Shown one piece after another: positions 19,172-33,585 of a DNA stretch of 64,000 bases; position 1 is the first letter of the stretch, and each line of letters starts with the position of its first letter. A model generated the notes under the pieces. The model did no database searches. It was not told the origin of the DNA and saw only the letters and a list, made by a program, of their open reading frames with translations. Source of the stretch: Enterobacter cloacae complex sp. ECNIH7 (lineage in GTDB: Bacteria; Pseudomonadota; Gammaproteobacteria; Enterobacterales; Enterobacteriaceae); contig NZ_CP017990.1 of NCBI RefSeq assembly GCF_002208095.1, forward strand, positions 3,286,001 through 3,350,000. The letters run 5' to 3'. Position numbers and translations under genes: made by a program.

Positions 19172-20590
19172 TTAGCCGTGATGATAACCGCCGCCCAGCG
19201 CCGAGGTGAGCTGCAGCGTGGCGTCGACATACTGGCCTTTCAGCTTCAATCCGGCGAGGTCTTCCCTGAGGGCCGGGATCCTGGCTTCACTGACCCGCGA
19301 GCCCGCAACGATCCCCGCGCTGAAACGCGCCTGCGCCAGCGCCACAACCCGCGCCGCATCTTTTTCAACCTGCTGCTGATGGCGGTTCTTTGCCGTCAGC
19401 GTTTCGACTTCACTGGCCGTGCGCGCCACCTGATTGACCGCTTCGACCACCGCTTTGTTGTAGTTTGCCACCGAGAGATTATTTTGCGCCTGGGCGATAT
19501 CCAGACTGGCGTTCAGCCTGCCGCTGTCGAAGATCGGCAGCGTTAGCCCGGCGGTCACGCCCATCTGCTGCGCTGAAGCACGAAACAGATCGCTCAGATG
19601 GAGGGCATCCTGCTGTAGGAACGCCATCAGGTTCACGTCAGGATAGAAAGCCGCTCTCGCGGCCTCCACCTCGCTCATAGAGGCTTCGATATACCAGTGT
19701 GCCTCCTGAAGATCCGGACGGCGTGCCAGCAGTTCATAACCGAGCGTCGACGGTAGCGCGGCGTCGACCGTCGGCAGCGCATGCCGCGTAAGCGTTACGG
19801 AGGAAGAATTCGTCAGCGCGACCAGACGCGCCTCGACGGCTTTCATCTTCCCGTTGACTTCTGCAAGCTGCTCTTCGGTTTTGTTGGCGTTGATATCGGT
19901 TTCCACCCCCTCCACGGAGGAGGTGATCCCATGCTGATACAGTTCGCGATCGGCACCAATGATGTTGTCCTGCTCATGTTTGATCTGCGCAAGAACCTCC
20001 CCCGCGGCGGCCTGAGTTTGCCACTCCCAGTAGAGCCGCGCCACGCTGCTGGCCAGCAGCTGGCGGGTTTGCTCCAGCTCCGCTTTTTGCGCATTCACTT
20101 TGCCAATCCGGGCCTCGACCCGGGCGCGATTTTTTCCCCACAGATCGAGTTCCCAGCCTGCGGTCAGGCCAAAGGTGCCGTTGGTGTACCACGGCCCGGT
20201 GGTGCCTGCCGCCGGGTCGGTAAGGGCAAAAGGCCCCATCAGCCCTTCGGCGGACATTTTCTGGCGTTCCGCATCGGCGGAAAAATCAATCTGCGGGCCG
20301 TCAGCGGCCATTGCGGCTTTGGCCTGTGCTTCGGCAAGCGTAATGCGCTGACGGGCAATCTGCATATCCGGTGCATCGCTCAACGCTTTCGCAATCAGCC
20401 CATTAAGCTGGGGATCGTTATACGCTTTCCACCACTCATTTTTCGGCCAGTCCTGATGATTCAGAACCGTATTCACCGACGCCGCAGCGGTTTGCGTTTT
20501 AAGGGGAGATACCGTGGCATGTTCAGGCGCACAGGCTGCCAGAATAAAAGCGAAGGGAGCACTCAGAGATAAAATAAGAGAACGTTTCAT
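19172..20590 (-). CDS. mdtQ: RND efflux outer membrane lipoprotein MdtQ, intact
   Basis: This is an outer membrane factor of the NodT/OprM (TolC-like) family: 472 residues with a lipoprotein signal (AFILAACAPE, lipobox LAAC) and two OEP domains. The OEP repeats are seen around NEWWKAYNDPQLNGLIAKAL and in the ARRPDLQEAHWYIEASMSEVEAARAAFYP stretch. It would form a periplasm-spanning drug exit duct. In E. coli K-12 the counterpart is annotated as a pseudogene, whereas this copy is open throughout. No adjacent RND pump or membrane fusion protein is present, so it must work with partners encoded elsewhere. The ATG at 20590 begins MKRSLILSLS. Confidence 0.9.
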   Translation of the reverse strand: MKRSLILSLSAPFAFILAACAPEHATVSPLKTQTAAASVNTVLNHQDWPKNEWWKAYNDPQLNGLIAKALSDAPDMQIARQRITLAEAQAKAAMAADGPQIDFSADAERQKMSAEGLMGPFALTDPAAGTTGPWYTNGTFGLTAGWELDLWGKNRARVEARIGKVNAQKAELEQTRQLLASSVARLYWEWQTQAAAGEVLAQIKHEQDNIIGADRELYQHGITSSVEGVETDINANKTEEQLAEVNGKMKAVEARLVALTNSSSVTLTRHALPTVDAALPSTLGYELLARRPDLQEAHWYIEASMSEVEAARAAFYPDVNLMAFLQQDALHLSDLFRASAQQMGVTAGLTLPIFDSGRLNASLDIAQAQNNLSVANYNKAVVEAVNQVARTASEVETLTAKNRHQQQVEKDAARVVALAQARFSAGIVAGSRVSEARIPALREDLAGLKLKGQYVDATLQLTSALGGGYHHG

Positions 20591-20793
20591 TACGCCATAC
20601 ACTCAAAAAATAAAGGCGCACGTTACGCTCGATATCGTTCATTTTTTTAGTAACGCGTGGCAATCCGCAAATTGTCATACATTTTAATACCCGGAAATTT
20701 ATTCCCAAAGAGAATGATTAAATCCAATGCATTCACGCCAAATATAAATACGCTGCTACACTTATTCAGGACATACATGAGCGGGAGAAAGGA

Positions 20794-20877
20794 ATGAAAA
20801 TATTACTGTGGGTTATTTTAATTATATTTCTGATAGGGCTCTTAGTGGTCACCGGCGTATTCAAGATGATTTTCTGA
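20794..20877 (+). CDS. yohP: Small membrane protein YohP
   Basis: This 27-residue protein begins MKILLWVILIIF and ends VTGVFKMIF, nearly identical to E. coli YohP. It is a single transmembrane helix with one Lys near each end. E. coli YohP has been used as a model small protein inserted post-translationally with SRP; its cellular function is unknown. GAAAGGA precedes the ATG at 20794. It is transcribed divergently from mdtQ. Confidence 0.92.
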   Translation: MKILLWVILIIFLIGLLVVTGVFKMIF

Positions 20878-20882
20878 TCTAT

Positions 20883-20905
20883 TTGCCCGGCTCTGCGCCG
20901 GGCAA
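20883..20905. terminator. Hairpin between yohP and the phospho-beta-glucosidase gene
   Basis: TTGCCCGGC and GCCGGGCAA flank a TCTGC loop just beyond the yohP stop and before the stop of the convergent gene. The T-run is poor, so this is a moderate terminator candidate for both genes. Confidence 0.55.
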
Positions 20906-20916
20906 CGTTCCCGATA

Positions 20917-24272
<3,356 letters not shown>

Positions 24273-24281
<9 letters not shown>

Positions 24282-24303
24282 CTGCGTGATGCAGTAACAA
24301 TCC
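24273..24303 (-). promoter_or_regulatory. BglG/LicT-type ribonucleic antiterminator (RAT) 3
   Basis: On the minus strand this reads GGATTGTTACTGCATCACGC then AGGCAAAACCT, very close to the E. coli bgl RAT sequence. It begins 12 bp beyond the antiterminator gene stop and overlaps the terminator that follows. Confidence 0.9.
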
Positions 24304-24314
24304 TGTTTTGAGGC

Positions 24315-25198
<884 letters not shown>

Positions 25199-25204
<6 letters not shown>

Positions 25205-25228
25205 TGCCTGCCTAAGCAGTAACAATCC
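25199..25228 (-). promoter_or_regulatory. BglG/LicT-type RAT 2
   Basis: On the minus strand this reads GGATTGTTACTGCTTAGGCA then GGCAAAACCT, upstream of the antiterminator gene and overlapping its leader terminator. It allows autoregulation by the encoded BglG-type protein. Confidence 0.9.
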
Positions 25229-25303
25229 AGTTCTGGCACTCTATCAGTTTCATTCATAGCCTCAATGCATCACGCATCAGAAACGTGACGCGGATCGACA
25301 TTG

Positions 25304-26650
25304 CTAGAACGTCACGACAGTTTTCAGCTCCGTCACCCAGGCATCCTGCGTCCGGGATACCCCGCCGGGATGGTGCCAGTACTGAATGCCCGGCTGCAGT
25401 TCAAGCCACGGCACGGGACGAAAACGGTAGTAAAACTCGCCGTTCAGGGAATGGCCCGGCACCGGATGATACGCCGGATTGGTGTAATCGCTAACGCCGC
25501 TCAGGCTGTTCAGGTAACGCTGATTGCGGGCGTACTGGCTGCTCATATCAATCCAGGTCAAGCCAAAGCCAATCCAGTCTTCCGGTCGCGCGTCAAACAG
25601 CCCGCGGTAGCGCAGCGAGGCGGCGTAAACCTGGTGCATGTAGTTGGTACTCTGATCCGCAAGGCTCATGCTGAAAGAGGTGCTCAACCCACGATTCGGA
25701 TCATCCTGATGCTGCGTAAGCTGCTGGTTCAGCCCGGCGTACATGAACCAGGTCCGGCTGTGGGTATCAAAGCCGTTCGGGTCCGTCGCGCCCGCACCGC
25801 CGGATTTGCCGCGATAGAGATCGGTTTGCGGCGCGTTGGTAAACACCACGCCCAGGTTGTACGCGCCCGGCAGGCCGTTAATCAGCGGGCGCGCTTCGAT
25901 TTCAACCGGCAGTAAGACCCCTTTGCTGCCCTTCGTCGACCAGCTCCAGGCGTGGCTGCGGCTGGAGGCCTCGGGATTTTGCTCCATCACGCCACCTTTT
26001 AACGTCAGCGTCGGCGTTAATTTATACGCAAGCGTGGTGCCCCAGGTGTGAACGTTCCAGTTGTTCCACGTCAGCGAGTTGGCTGACTTCCCGCCGCACT
26101 GCGACAGGAGCTGGAAATCACAGGGGATGATTTGATCGAAGGTCTGCACCTTGTTCATCATCCCGATGCGCCAGGTCAGACGCCGGTCGTCAAAGCTGCG
26201 GGCAAAGGTCAGCCAGCCCAGGCGGGTAATGGACTGTCCGCCCCAGCTCTCCTGGGTCAAATCGTTGAAGTTCACGCGCGGGTCCTGCACGCGTTTGGTG
26301 GTGAGGTCGTCATTGTGGTTGCGGTTGACGATGTTCCCCTCGATACGCGCGTCCGGGATACCGGTCCAGCGCTCAAGATCCTGGTTGAAGGTCAGCGCAA
26401 ACTGGTCAATATAGGCCACGTGCGAGTCGTGGTTATAGCCACCGCCTCCGTTCCAGCCAATTTCATTCAGATATCCGAGATTCCAGGTAAAACCGTTATC
26501 GTTGAGGATTTTACGTATGCCGAGCATTTCGCCCAGAACAGGCTCCGGAGGAGCTTCAAAGCCTAATACCGTTCCGTTCCAGTCCTGCGCCACCGACAGC
26601 GGGGATATCGTCGATAAGGCGAGCGCATAGAGTTTATTTTTATATGCCAT
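25304..26650 (-). CDS. OprB-family carbohydrate outer membrane porin
   Basis: This is a 448-residue outer membrane protein with a signal peptide (LSTISPLSVA before QDWNGT). It carries the OprB carbohydrate-selective porin fold. Family features are the IPCDFQLLSQCGG cysteine pair, the long aromatic beta-strands, and the C-terminal WLELQPGIQYWHHPGG segment ending in Phe, as needed for outer membrane assembly. It likely lets beta-glucosides cross the outer membrane. E. coli bgl uses a LamB-type porin (BglH) placed last, whereas here a different porin family is first in the operon. The ATG at 26650 follows AGGTTG. A 5' leader of about 130 nt separates it from RAT 1. Confidence 0.88.
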   Translation of the reverse strand: MAYKNKLYALALSTISPLSVAQDWNGTVLGFEAPPEPVLGEMLGIRKILNDNGFTWNLGYLNEIGWNGGGGYNHDSHVAYIDQFALTFNQDLERWTGIPDARIEGNIVNRNHNDDLTTKRVQDPRVNFNDLTQESWGGQSITRLGWLTFARSFDDRRLTWRIGMMNKVQTFDQIIPCDFQLLSQCGGKSANSLTWNNWNVHTWGTTLAYKLTPTLTLKGGVMEQNPEASSRSHAWSWSTKGSKGVLLPVEIEARPLINGLPGAYNLGVVFTNAPQTDLYRGKSGGAGATDPNGFDTHSRTWFMYAGLNQQLTQHQDDPNRGLSTSFSMSLADQSTNYMHQVYAASLRYRGLFDARPEDWIGFGLTWIDMSSQYARNQRYLNSLSGVSDYTNPAYHPVPGHSLNGEFYYRFRPVPWLELQPGIQYWHHPGGVSRTQDAWVTELKTVVTF

Positions 26651-26782
26651 GATAACAACCTGTGATTGAGTATTTTGTGCGTAACCGGCCGCAGGAAATT
26701 TTTCTATTTCCTGTCGATATTTCATTTTTTTAAAATCAGTAAAAAGCGCTAAGCCAAATTTCTCTCCTGAGTAAACGAGAGG

Positions 26783-26833
26783 CAAAAAAAAACCTAAGCG
26801 CTCCACAGCGAAAATGCTGTGAAACGCTTAGGT
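26783..26833 (-). terminator. Conditional terminator in the porin gene leader
   Basis: In the RNA, CCUAAGCG pairs with CGCUUAGG around an inner ACAGC/GCUGU stem, followed by nine U's. The stem's 5' end overlaps RAT 1. It is the strongest of the three leader terminators by eye. Confidence 0.9.
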
Positions 26834-26858
26834 TTTGCCTGTTAGCCAGTAACAATCC
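26830..26858 (-). promoter_or_regulatory. BglG/LicT-type RAT 1
   Basis: On the minus strand this reads GGATTGTTACTGGCTAACAG then GCAAAACCT. It is the first antiterminator site of the operon, upstream of the porin gene. Confidence 0.9.
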
Positions 26859-26932
26859 TGCGTTGAAAACAGTGGCACCTTAACACCGTCGCGCCACGTT
26901 GAAAACCAGAACTGTTTTCTGCTTTAAAAAAG

Positions 26933-26948
26933 TGTGAGCAATTTAACG
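26933..26948 (-). promoter_or_regulatory. Candidate CRP site upstream of the beta-glucoside operon
   Basis: TGTGA-N6-TAACG matches one CRP half-site fully and the other in three of five bases. It lies just beyond the dusC stop and about 75 bp before RAT 1. No clear -10/-35 pair could be picked, so the promoter position is uncertain. Confidence 0.35.
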
Positions 26949-26952
26949 CTTA

Positions 26953-27885
26953 TTATTTTGACTGAATCACCCGGGCAATATCAGACGAAGTCTGTAATGT
27001 CCGAATCTCCTGAAATAATCCCAGCGCTTCATCGTACTCTTTGCGTAAATAACTCAGCCACTGTTTAATTCGCGCGACGTGATACAAACCGGTATCGCCC
27101 TGCTTTTCCAGTCGGCTGTATTTTTGCAGCAGCGTAACGACGTCTGCCCACGGCATTCGCGGCTCGTTATATTTCACCACCCGGCTGAGGTTCGGCACAT
27201 TCAGGGCGCCGCGACCGATCATCACCGCATCGCAGCCGGTGGCCTGCAGACAGGCCTGCGCGCTCGCGTAGTCCCAGATTTCACCGTTGGCGATCACCGG
27301 AATGGAGAGGCGCTTGCGGATCTCGCCGATCGCCTGCCAGTTAATGCGCTCGGCCTTGTAGCCATCTTCTTTGGTGCGGCCATGCACCACCAGCTCGGTG
27401 GCCCCGGCCTGCTGCACCGCATCGGCGATTTCAAACTGCCGCGCGTCGCTGTCCCACCCCAGGCGCACCTTCACCGTCACCGGCAAATGCGAAGGCACGG
27501 CCTCACGCATGGCCTTCGCGCCGCGGTAAATCAGCTCAGGATCTTTCAACAGGGTCGCCCCGCCGCCGCTGCCGTTAACCAGCTTCGACGGACAGCCGCA
27601 GTTGAGATCCACCCCGTAAGAGCCCAGCTCAACCGCGCGGGCGGCGTTCTCCGCCAGCCATTCGGGATACTGGCCGAGCAGCTGAATACGCACCAGCGTA
27701 CCGGAAGAGGTCCGGCTCTGGTTGTGCAGCTCGGGGCACAGGCGGAAGAAGGATTTTACCGGCAACAACATATCGACCACGCGCAGAAATTCCGTCACGC
27801 AGAGATCGTAATCGTTCACCTCGGTCAGAAGCTCGCGCACGAGGGAGTCGAGCACGCCTTCCATTGGGGCCAGTAAAACACGCAT
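26953..27885 (-). CDS. dusC: tRNA-dihydrouridine(16) synthase DusC
   Basis: This FMN-dependent enzyme reduces uridine 16 in the D-loop of tRNAs. The 310-residue TIM-barrel protein starts [20 protein letters not shown]. It shows the catalytic Cys in [16 protein letters not shown] and the FMN-binding NGEIWD and IGRGALN motifs. The ATG at 27885 matches the E. coli start; the longer frame to 27978 has no conservation. It is divergent from yohJ. The C-terminus is about five residues shorter than in E. coli. Confidence 0.95.
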   Translation of the reverse strand: MRVLLAPMEGVLDSLVRELLTEVNDYDLCVTEFLRVVDMLLPVKSFFRLCPELHNQSRTSSGTLVRIQLLGQYPEWLAENAARAVELGSYGVDLNCGCPSKLVNGSGGGATLLKDPELIYRGAKAMREAVPSHLPVTVKVRLGWDSDARQFEIADAVQQAGATELVVHGRTKEDGYKAERINWQAIGEIRKRLSIPVIANGEIWDYASAQACLQATGCDAVMIGRGALNVPNLSRVVKYNEPRMPWADVVTLLQKYSRLEKQGDTGLYHVARIKQWLSYLRKEYDEALGLFQEIRTLQTSSDIARVIQSK

Positions 27886-28016
27886 AGCAGTACCTGTGGA
27901 AAAAGACGCGCTATAGTATCTGCTCTGTATGTATGTGGAAAGCGCGACTTTCCATTCTGGAATGTCTGGTATGCTCAAATTTCATGATGTGATCCGTGGC
28001 ACATTTTTGAGTTTAA

Positions 28017-29139
<1,123 letters not shown>

Positions 29140-29140
<1 letters not shown>

Positions 29141-29165
29141 AATTTGCGATGCGTCGCGCAAATTT
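29140..29165 (+). terminator. Probable terminator after yohJK
   Basis: AAATTTGCG and CGCAAATTT form a nine-base-pair stem that starts at the last base of the yohK stop, with T-rich sequence after it. It also lies in the upstream part of the cdd promoter region. Confidence 0.6.
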
Positions 29166-29194
29166 CATTTTGATTTCATAAGTTGCATACATAA

Positions 29195-29237
29195 TGAGAA
29201 GTGGATCACATATAAAGCCCTGGCGGCTCCGTAAACT
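29195..29237 (+). promoter_or_regulatory. cdd promoter with CRP site
   Basis: TGAGA-N6-TCACA at 29195-29210 matches the CRP consensus at 9 of 10 positions. TAAACT at 29232-29237 can serve as the -10, placing the CRP site near -41.5. E. coli cdd is controlled by CRP and CytR with a nearly identical arrangement. Confidence 0.65.
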
Positions 29238-29269
29238 ACCGATCCATTAACCTTTATGAGGCAAACGCC

Positions 29270-30154
29270 ATGCACCCACGTTTTCAAGCTGCTTTCGCCC
29301 AGCTTGCAGAGAATTTGCAGTCAGCCCTGGCTCCCGTTCTGGCAGATGCACACTTCCCCGCCCTGCTGACCGCGGAGCAGGTCACGATGCTGAAACAAGC
29401 AACGGGACTGGACGAAGACGCGCTGGCTTTCGCACTGCTTCCCCTGGCTGCCGCCTGCGCGCGGGCCGATCTCTCCCACTTTAACGTCGGGGCCATTGCG
29501 CGCGGCGTCAGCGGAACCTGGTACTTCGGTGGCAATATGGAGTTCCTGGGCGCGACCATGCAGCAAACGGTTCACGCCGAGCAGAGCGCCATCAGCCACG
29601 CCTGGCTGCGCGGTGAAAAAGCCCTGAGCGCCATTACCGTTAACTACACCCCCTGCGGCCACTGCCGTCAGTTTATGAACGAGCTGAACAGCGGGCTGCA
29701 GCTGCGCATCAATCTGCCAGGCCGCGCGCCGCATAAGCTGGGGGACTATCTGCCTGACGCGTTTGGCCCGAAAGATCTGGAGATCAAAACGCTGCTGATG
29801 GACGATCAGGACCACGGTTACGCCCTGTCCGGCGATGACCTGAGCCAGGCGGCCATTCGCGCGGCGAACAAAAGCCACACGCCGTACAGCAAGTCCCCGA
29901 GCGGCGTGGCGCTGCAGTGCCGCGATGGCCGGATCTTTAGCGGCAGCTACGCGGAAAACGCCGCGTTTAACCCAACCCTGCCACCGCTGCAGGGCGCGCT
30001 TAACCTGCTGAGCCTGAACGGCTATGACTATCCGGACATTCAGCGCGCTATTCTGGCAGAAATTGCCGATGCGCCGCTGATTCAGTGGGATGCGACCGCC
30101 GCGACGCTTAAAGCGCTGGGCTGCACGACGATTGACCGCGTACTGCTTGCGTAA
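29270..30154 (+). CDS. cdd: Cytidine deaminase
   Basis: This cytosolic zinc enzyme deaminates cytidine and deoxycytidine in pyrimidine salvage. The 294-residue protein is the long homodimeric type, with a catalytic N-terminal half and a degenerate C-terminal repeat. Zinc ligands are His102, Cys129 and Cys132, with the proton-shuttling Glu104 (HAEQ and PCGHC motifs), the same numbering as in E. coli. A CRP site precedes it and a hairpin follows. It is monocistronic between yohK and sanA. Confidence 0.97.
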   Translation: MHPRFQAAFAQLAENLQSALAPVLADAHFPALLTAEQVTMLKQATGLDEDALAFALLPLAAACARADLSHFNVGAIARGVSGTWYFGGNMEFLGATMQQTVHAEQSAISHAWLRGEKALSAITVNYTPCGHCRQFMNELNSGLQLRINLPGRAPHKLGDYLPDAFGPKDLEIKTLLMDDQDHGYALSGDDLSQAAIRAANKSHTPYSKSPSGVALQCRDGRIFSGSYAENAAFNPTLPPLQGALNLLSLNGYDYPDIQRAILAEIADAPLIQWDATAATLKALGCTTIDRVLLA

Positions 30155-30161
30155 TCCTTCC

Positions 30162-30181
30162 GGCGGGCAGAAATGCCCGCC
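30162..30181 (+). terminator. Hairpin after cdd
   Basis: GGCGGGCA and TGCCCGCC flank a four-base loop eight bases after the cdd stop. A short T stretch follows, so it is a moderate terminator. Confidence 0.6.
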
Positions 30182-30244
30182 AGTTTGCTGAAAAACCCCT
30201 CAGTTGAGTCGCTGTTTCTTGCGCTAACCAGGCGGGTAAAGTAG

Positions 30245-30997
<753 letters not shown>

Positions 30998-31017
30998 CAG
31001 GGCCGCCTTTATACTTT

Positions 31018-31060
31018 CTTTACGTCGGGCCTGACGCTTTTTATCCCACCTTTACGTCGG
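31018..31060 (+). repeat. Two 11-bp direct repeats upstream of the PuuA-like gene
   Basis: CTTTACGTCGG occurs at 31018-31028 and again at 31050-31060, 32 bp apart start to start (about three helical turns). They lie in the 112-bp gap before the glutamine synthetase-like gene. A regulator binding site is possible; no known consensus matches. Confidence 0.6.
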
Positions 31061-31109
31061 CTCTTTTAAGCTGAGTTCACTGCCGCTACGGCTTCATTGA
31101 AGAATGACT

Positions 31110-32510
31110 ATGAACTCAATAATGAATGCGTTTTTCCTCAAAAGTCTCCGCCCGTATTTTAACTTTCCCGGTTTATCACTTCCTGGCGCACTCAATTCCG
31201 GTCTCTGGCTTGATGAAAAAATTGATGCCCTGCAGCACAACCTTTCAGTGGAAGTGGCAGATTATCTGGAACGTTACCCGCAGACGAAACATGTAGACGT
31301 TTACCTGAACGATATCAACGGCACGATGCGCGGCAAGCGTCTGTCGGTGGAGAGCATGCTGAGCCTGGAAAAAGGCTGTTATTTTCCCCTTTCGGTCTAC
31401 TCGATGGATCAGAAAGGAAAAATCGCCGCCCCGCTTCATGATGAGCCGGACCGACTCTGCGTTCCTGTCGCCGGCTCCCTGCGCCCCTGCCCGCAGGATC
31501 CGCAGCACAACGCGCAGATCCTGCTGACGATGAAAGACAGCGACGATACCCCCTGCCCGCTTGAGCCGCGCGTGATACTGCAGAAGGTGCTGGCCCGCTT
31601 CCACCAGCACGGCCTCTTCCCGGTGATTGCCCCGGAAATCGAGTTCTATCTGACGGGGCATGACGATCGGGATCCGCAAAATCAGGGCTGTTTTCATATG
31701 GATACTACGACGGCCCATGCGGCACTGTTTGACGAGGTGGAACAGCTGGCGCACCTGCAGCGCATCCCGCTGTCCGGGATCGTGGCAGAAGCCGAGTCCG
31801 GTCAGTACGAATTAAACCTGAAGCACAGCCATCGCGTGGTTGAGGTCTGCGATAACGTGCTGGCGCTTCGTCGCCTGACCCGTTACGTTGCCGAAAAGCA
31901 CGGCCTGCAGGCCAACTTTATGGCTAAACCTTTCAGCCAGCTGTCCGGCAGCGGTTTGCACTTCCATTTCAGCCTGAACAATCGTCACGGCGAAAACGTC
32001 TTTGCTTCCCCGGTGAACGCGCTTAACAGCATGATGCGTTTGTGCATCGCGGGGCAGCTGGCGCTGATGCCCGCCTCTGTCGCCATTCTTGCGCCTGGCG
32101 TTAACGCGTTTCGTCGCCTGCGTAAAAACCTGACGGAGCCCGTATTTAACTCCTGGGGCTATAACACCCGCTCCGCCGCCCTGCGTATTCCCTGCTCGGA
32201 TGACCACAACCGTCGTATCGAGTACCGGCTGGCCGGGGCCGATGCCAATCCGTATCTGGTGGCAGCCACTATCCTGACCGGTATGCTGTACGGGCTGGAA
32301 AACACCGACGACGAGGATTTGCCAGAACCGCAGCACGATCGTCCCGAGCTGCCGCTGTTTCAGCAGGAGGCGATTGAGACCTTTGCCCGCTGTCAGTACC
32401 TCACCGACAGCCTGGGCGACGCCTTTTCTGAACAGTGGGTCGCCTGCAAACTCTCTGAACTCGACTGGTTTGAGCGCATTGTGACCCGAGAGGAGTCACA
32501 GCTGGCATAA
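31110..32510 (+). CDS. Glutamine synthetase-family protein, PuuA-like (gamma-glutamylpolyamine synthetase type)
   Basis: This is a 466-residue glutamine synthetase-fold ligase. It resembles E. coli PuuA (gamma-glutamylputrescine synthetase) along its length. Examples are YLNDINGTMRGKRLSVESM, EIEFYLTG, AEAESGQYELNL, the FMAKP and SGLHFHFSL stretch, RSAALRIPCSDDHNRRIEYR and AGADANPYL. Substrates of such paralogues are often mono- or polyamines, or unknown. No puu genes, amidase or transporter are adjacent; in E. coli this position, between sanA and mglC, holds preT/preA. The ATG at 31110 has GAAG at better spacing than the ATG at 31104. The real substrate is unknown. Confidence 0.85.
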   Translation: MNSIMNAFFLKSLRPYFNFPGLSLPGALNSGLWLDEKIDALQHNLSVEVADYLERYPQTKHVDVYLNDINGTMRGKRLSVESMLSLEKGCYFPLSVYSMDQKGKIAAPLHDEPDRLCVPVAGSLRPCPQDPQHNAQILLTMKDSDDTPCPLEPRVILQKVLARFHQHGLFPVIAPEIEFYLTGHDDRDPQNQGCFHMDTTTAHAALFDEVEQLAHLQRIPLSGIVAEAESGQYELNLKHSHRVVEVCDNVLALRRLTRYVAEKHGLQANFMAKPFSQLSGSGLHFHFSLNNRHGENVFASPVNALNSMMRLCIAGQLALMPASVAILAPGVNAFRRLRKNLTEPVFNSWGYNTRSAALRIPCSDDHNRRIEYRLAGADANPYLVAATILTGMLYGLENTDDEDLPEPQHDRPELPLFQQEAIETFARCQYLTDSLGDAFSEQWVACKLSELDWFERIVTREESQLA

Positions 32511-32514
32511 GGCA

Positions 32515-32540
32515 TAAAAAAGCCCGCTCGGTGAGCGGGC
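32515..32540 (-). terminator. Terminator after mglC
   Basis: GCCCGCTC and GAGCGGGC form the stem, with six T's on the minus strand. It ends the mglBAC operon. The convergent PuuA-like gene lacks its own T-run here. Confidence 0.85.
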
Positions 32541-32559
32541 CGGATAACGCGAGGAGCAA

Positions 32560-33570
32560 TTATTTCTTACGCGCGTACTTCAGTGAATCCAGCGCAACCG
32601 CGAAGATAATGATGGCGCCTTTGATGATGTACTGCCAGTACGGGTTCACGCCGATATAGGTCAAGCCGTAGTTGATGACGGTGAAGATGATCACACCGGT
32701 CACCACGCCCAGTACCGTACCCACGCCGCCGCTGAAGGAGACGCCGCCCACCACGCAGGCTGCGATCGCATCCAGCTCGTACATGAAGCCAAGGTTGTTG
32801 GTTGCAGAGCCGATACGACCCGCTTCCAGCATCCCGCCGAAGGCGTAGAACACGCCGGACAGGGCATAAATGATGAGCAGGTTCAGGGCAACGTTCACGC
32901 CGGAGACTTTCGCCGCTTCCGGGTTACCGCCGATTGCGAAGATGTTTTTACCGAAGCGCGTTTTGTTCCACAGGATCCAGACGAAGGCCACCGCAATCAG
33001 CGCATAGAAGGTGATATACGACAGGCGGAAGCTGCCCAGCGCGATGAACCCTTGCGTAAAGGTCGAGAAGCCGCTGTCAAAACCCGAGATTGGGGAAGCA
33101 CCGACAAAGTCGTAGTACAGGGAGTTGATACCGTAAACGATGATCATCGTACCCAGCGTGGTGATAAACGGCGTCACGTTCAGGTAGGCGATGATAATAC
33201 CGTTGATCAGACCAATCACCGCACCGATGGCGCAGACAATCAGGATCACCACGAAAATCGGCATGGTGGCCATTTCCGGGAAGACCTTGTTGGCGTTTTC
33301 CATCGACTGCAGCAGGGTTGCCGCGATAACCGCCGCCAGCCCCACCTGACGACCGGCAGAAAGGTCCGTCCCCTGGGTTACGATCAGGCCCGCCACGCCC
33401 AGCGCAATGATAATACGCACGGAGGACTGGGTCAGAATGTTACTCAGGTTCAGCAGGCTTAAGAACGTAGGGTCCTGGAAAATGATGATAGCCAGCAGTA
33501 CTAAAAGAACAACGTAAATACCGCCTTCTTTCAGGTAAGTGAGAAAACTTTTTTTATTTAACGCACTCAT
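32560..33570 (-). CDS. mglC: Galactose/methyl-galactoside ABC transporter permease MglC
   Basis: This inner-membrane permease of the high-affinity galactose importer has 336 residues, as in E. coli. It has about ten transmembrane segments of the BPD_transp_2 (RbsC/AraH) family. Conserved stretches include GVAGLIVTQGTDLSAGRQVGL, AIGGNPEAAKVSGVNV and ACVVGGVSFSGGVGTVLG. It is the last gene of mglBAC, 15 bp after mglA, and is followed by a strong terminator. Confidence 0.97.
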   Translation of the reverse strand: MSALNKKSFLTYLKEGGIYVVLLVLLAIIIFQDPTFLSLLNLSNILTQSSVRIIIALGVAGLIVTQGTDLSAGRQVGLAAVIAATLLQSMENANKVFPEMATMPIFVVILIVCAIGAVIGLINGIIIAYLNVTPFITTLGTMIIVYGINSLYYDFVGASPISGFDSGFSTFTQGFIALGSFRLSYITFYALIAVAFVWILWNKTRFGKNIFAIGGNPEAAKVSGVNVALNLLIIYALSGVFYAFGGMLEAGRIGSATNNLGFMYELDAIAACVVGGVSFSGGVGTVLGVVTGVIIFTVINYGLTYIGVNPYWQYIIKGAIIIFAVALDSLKYARKK

Positions 33571-33585
33571 GAGGAGCCCCTGATC

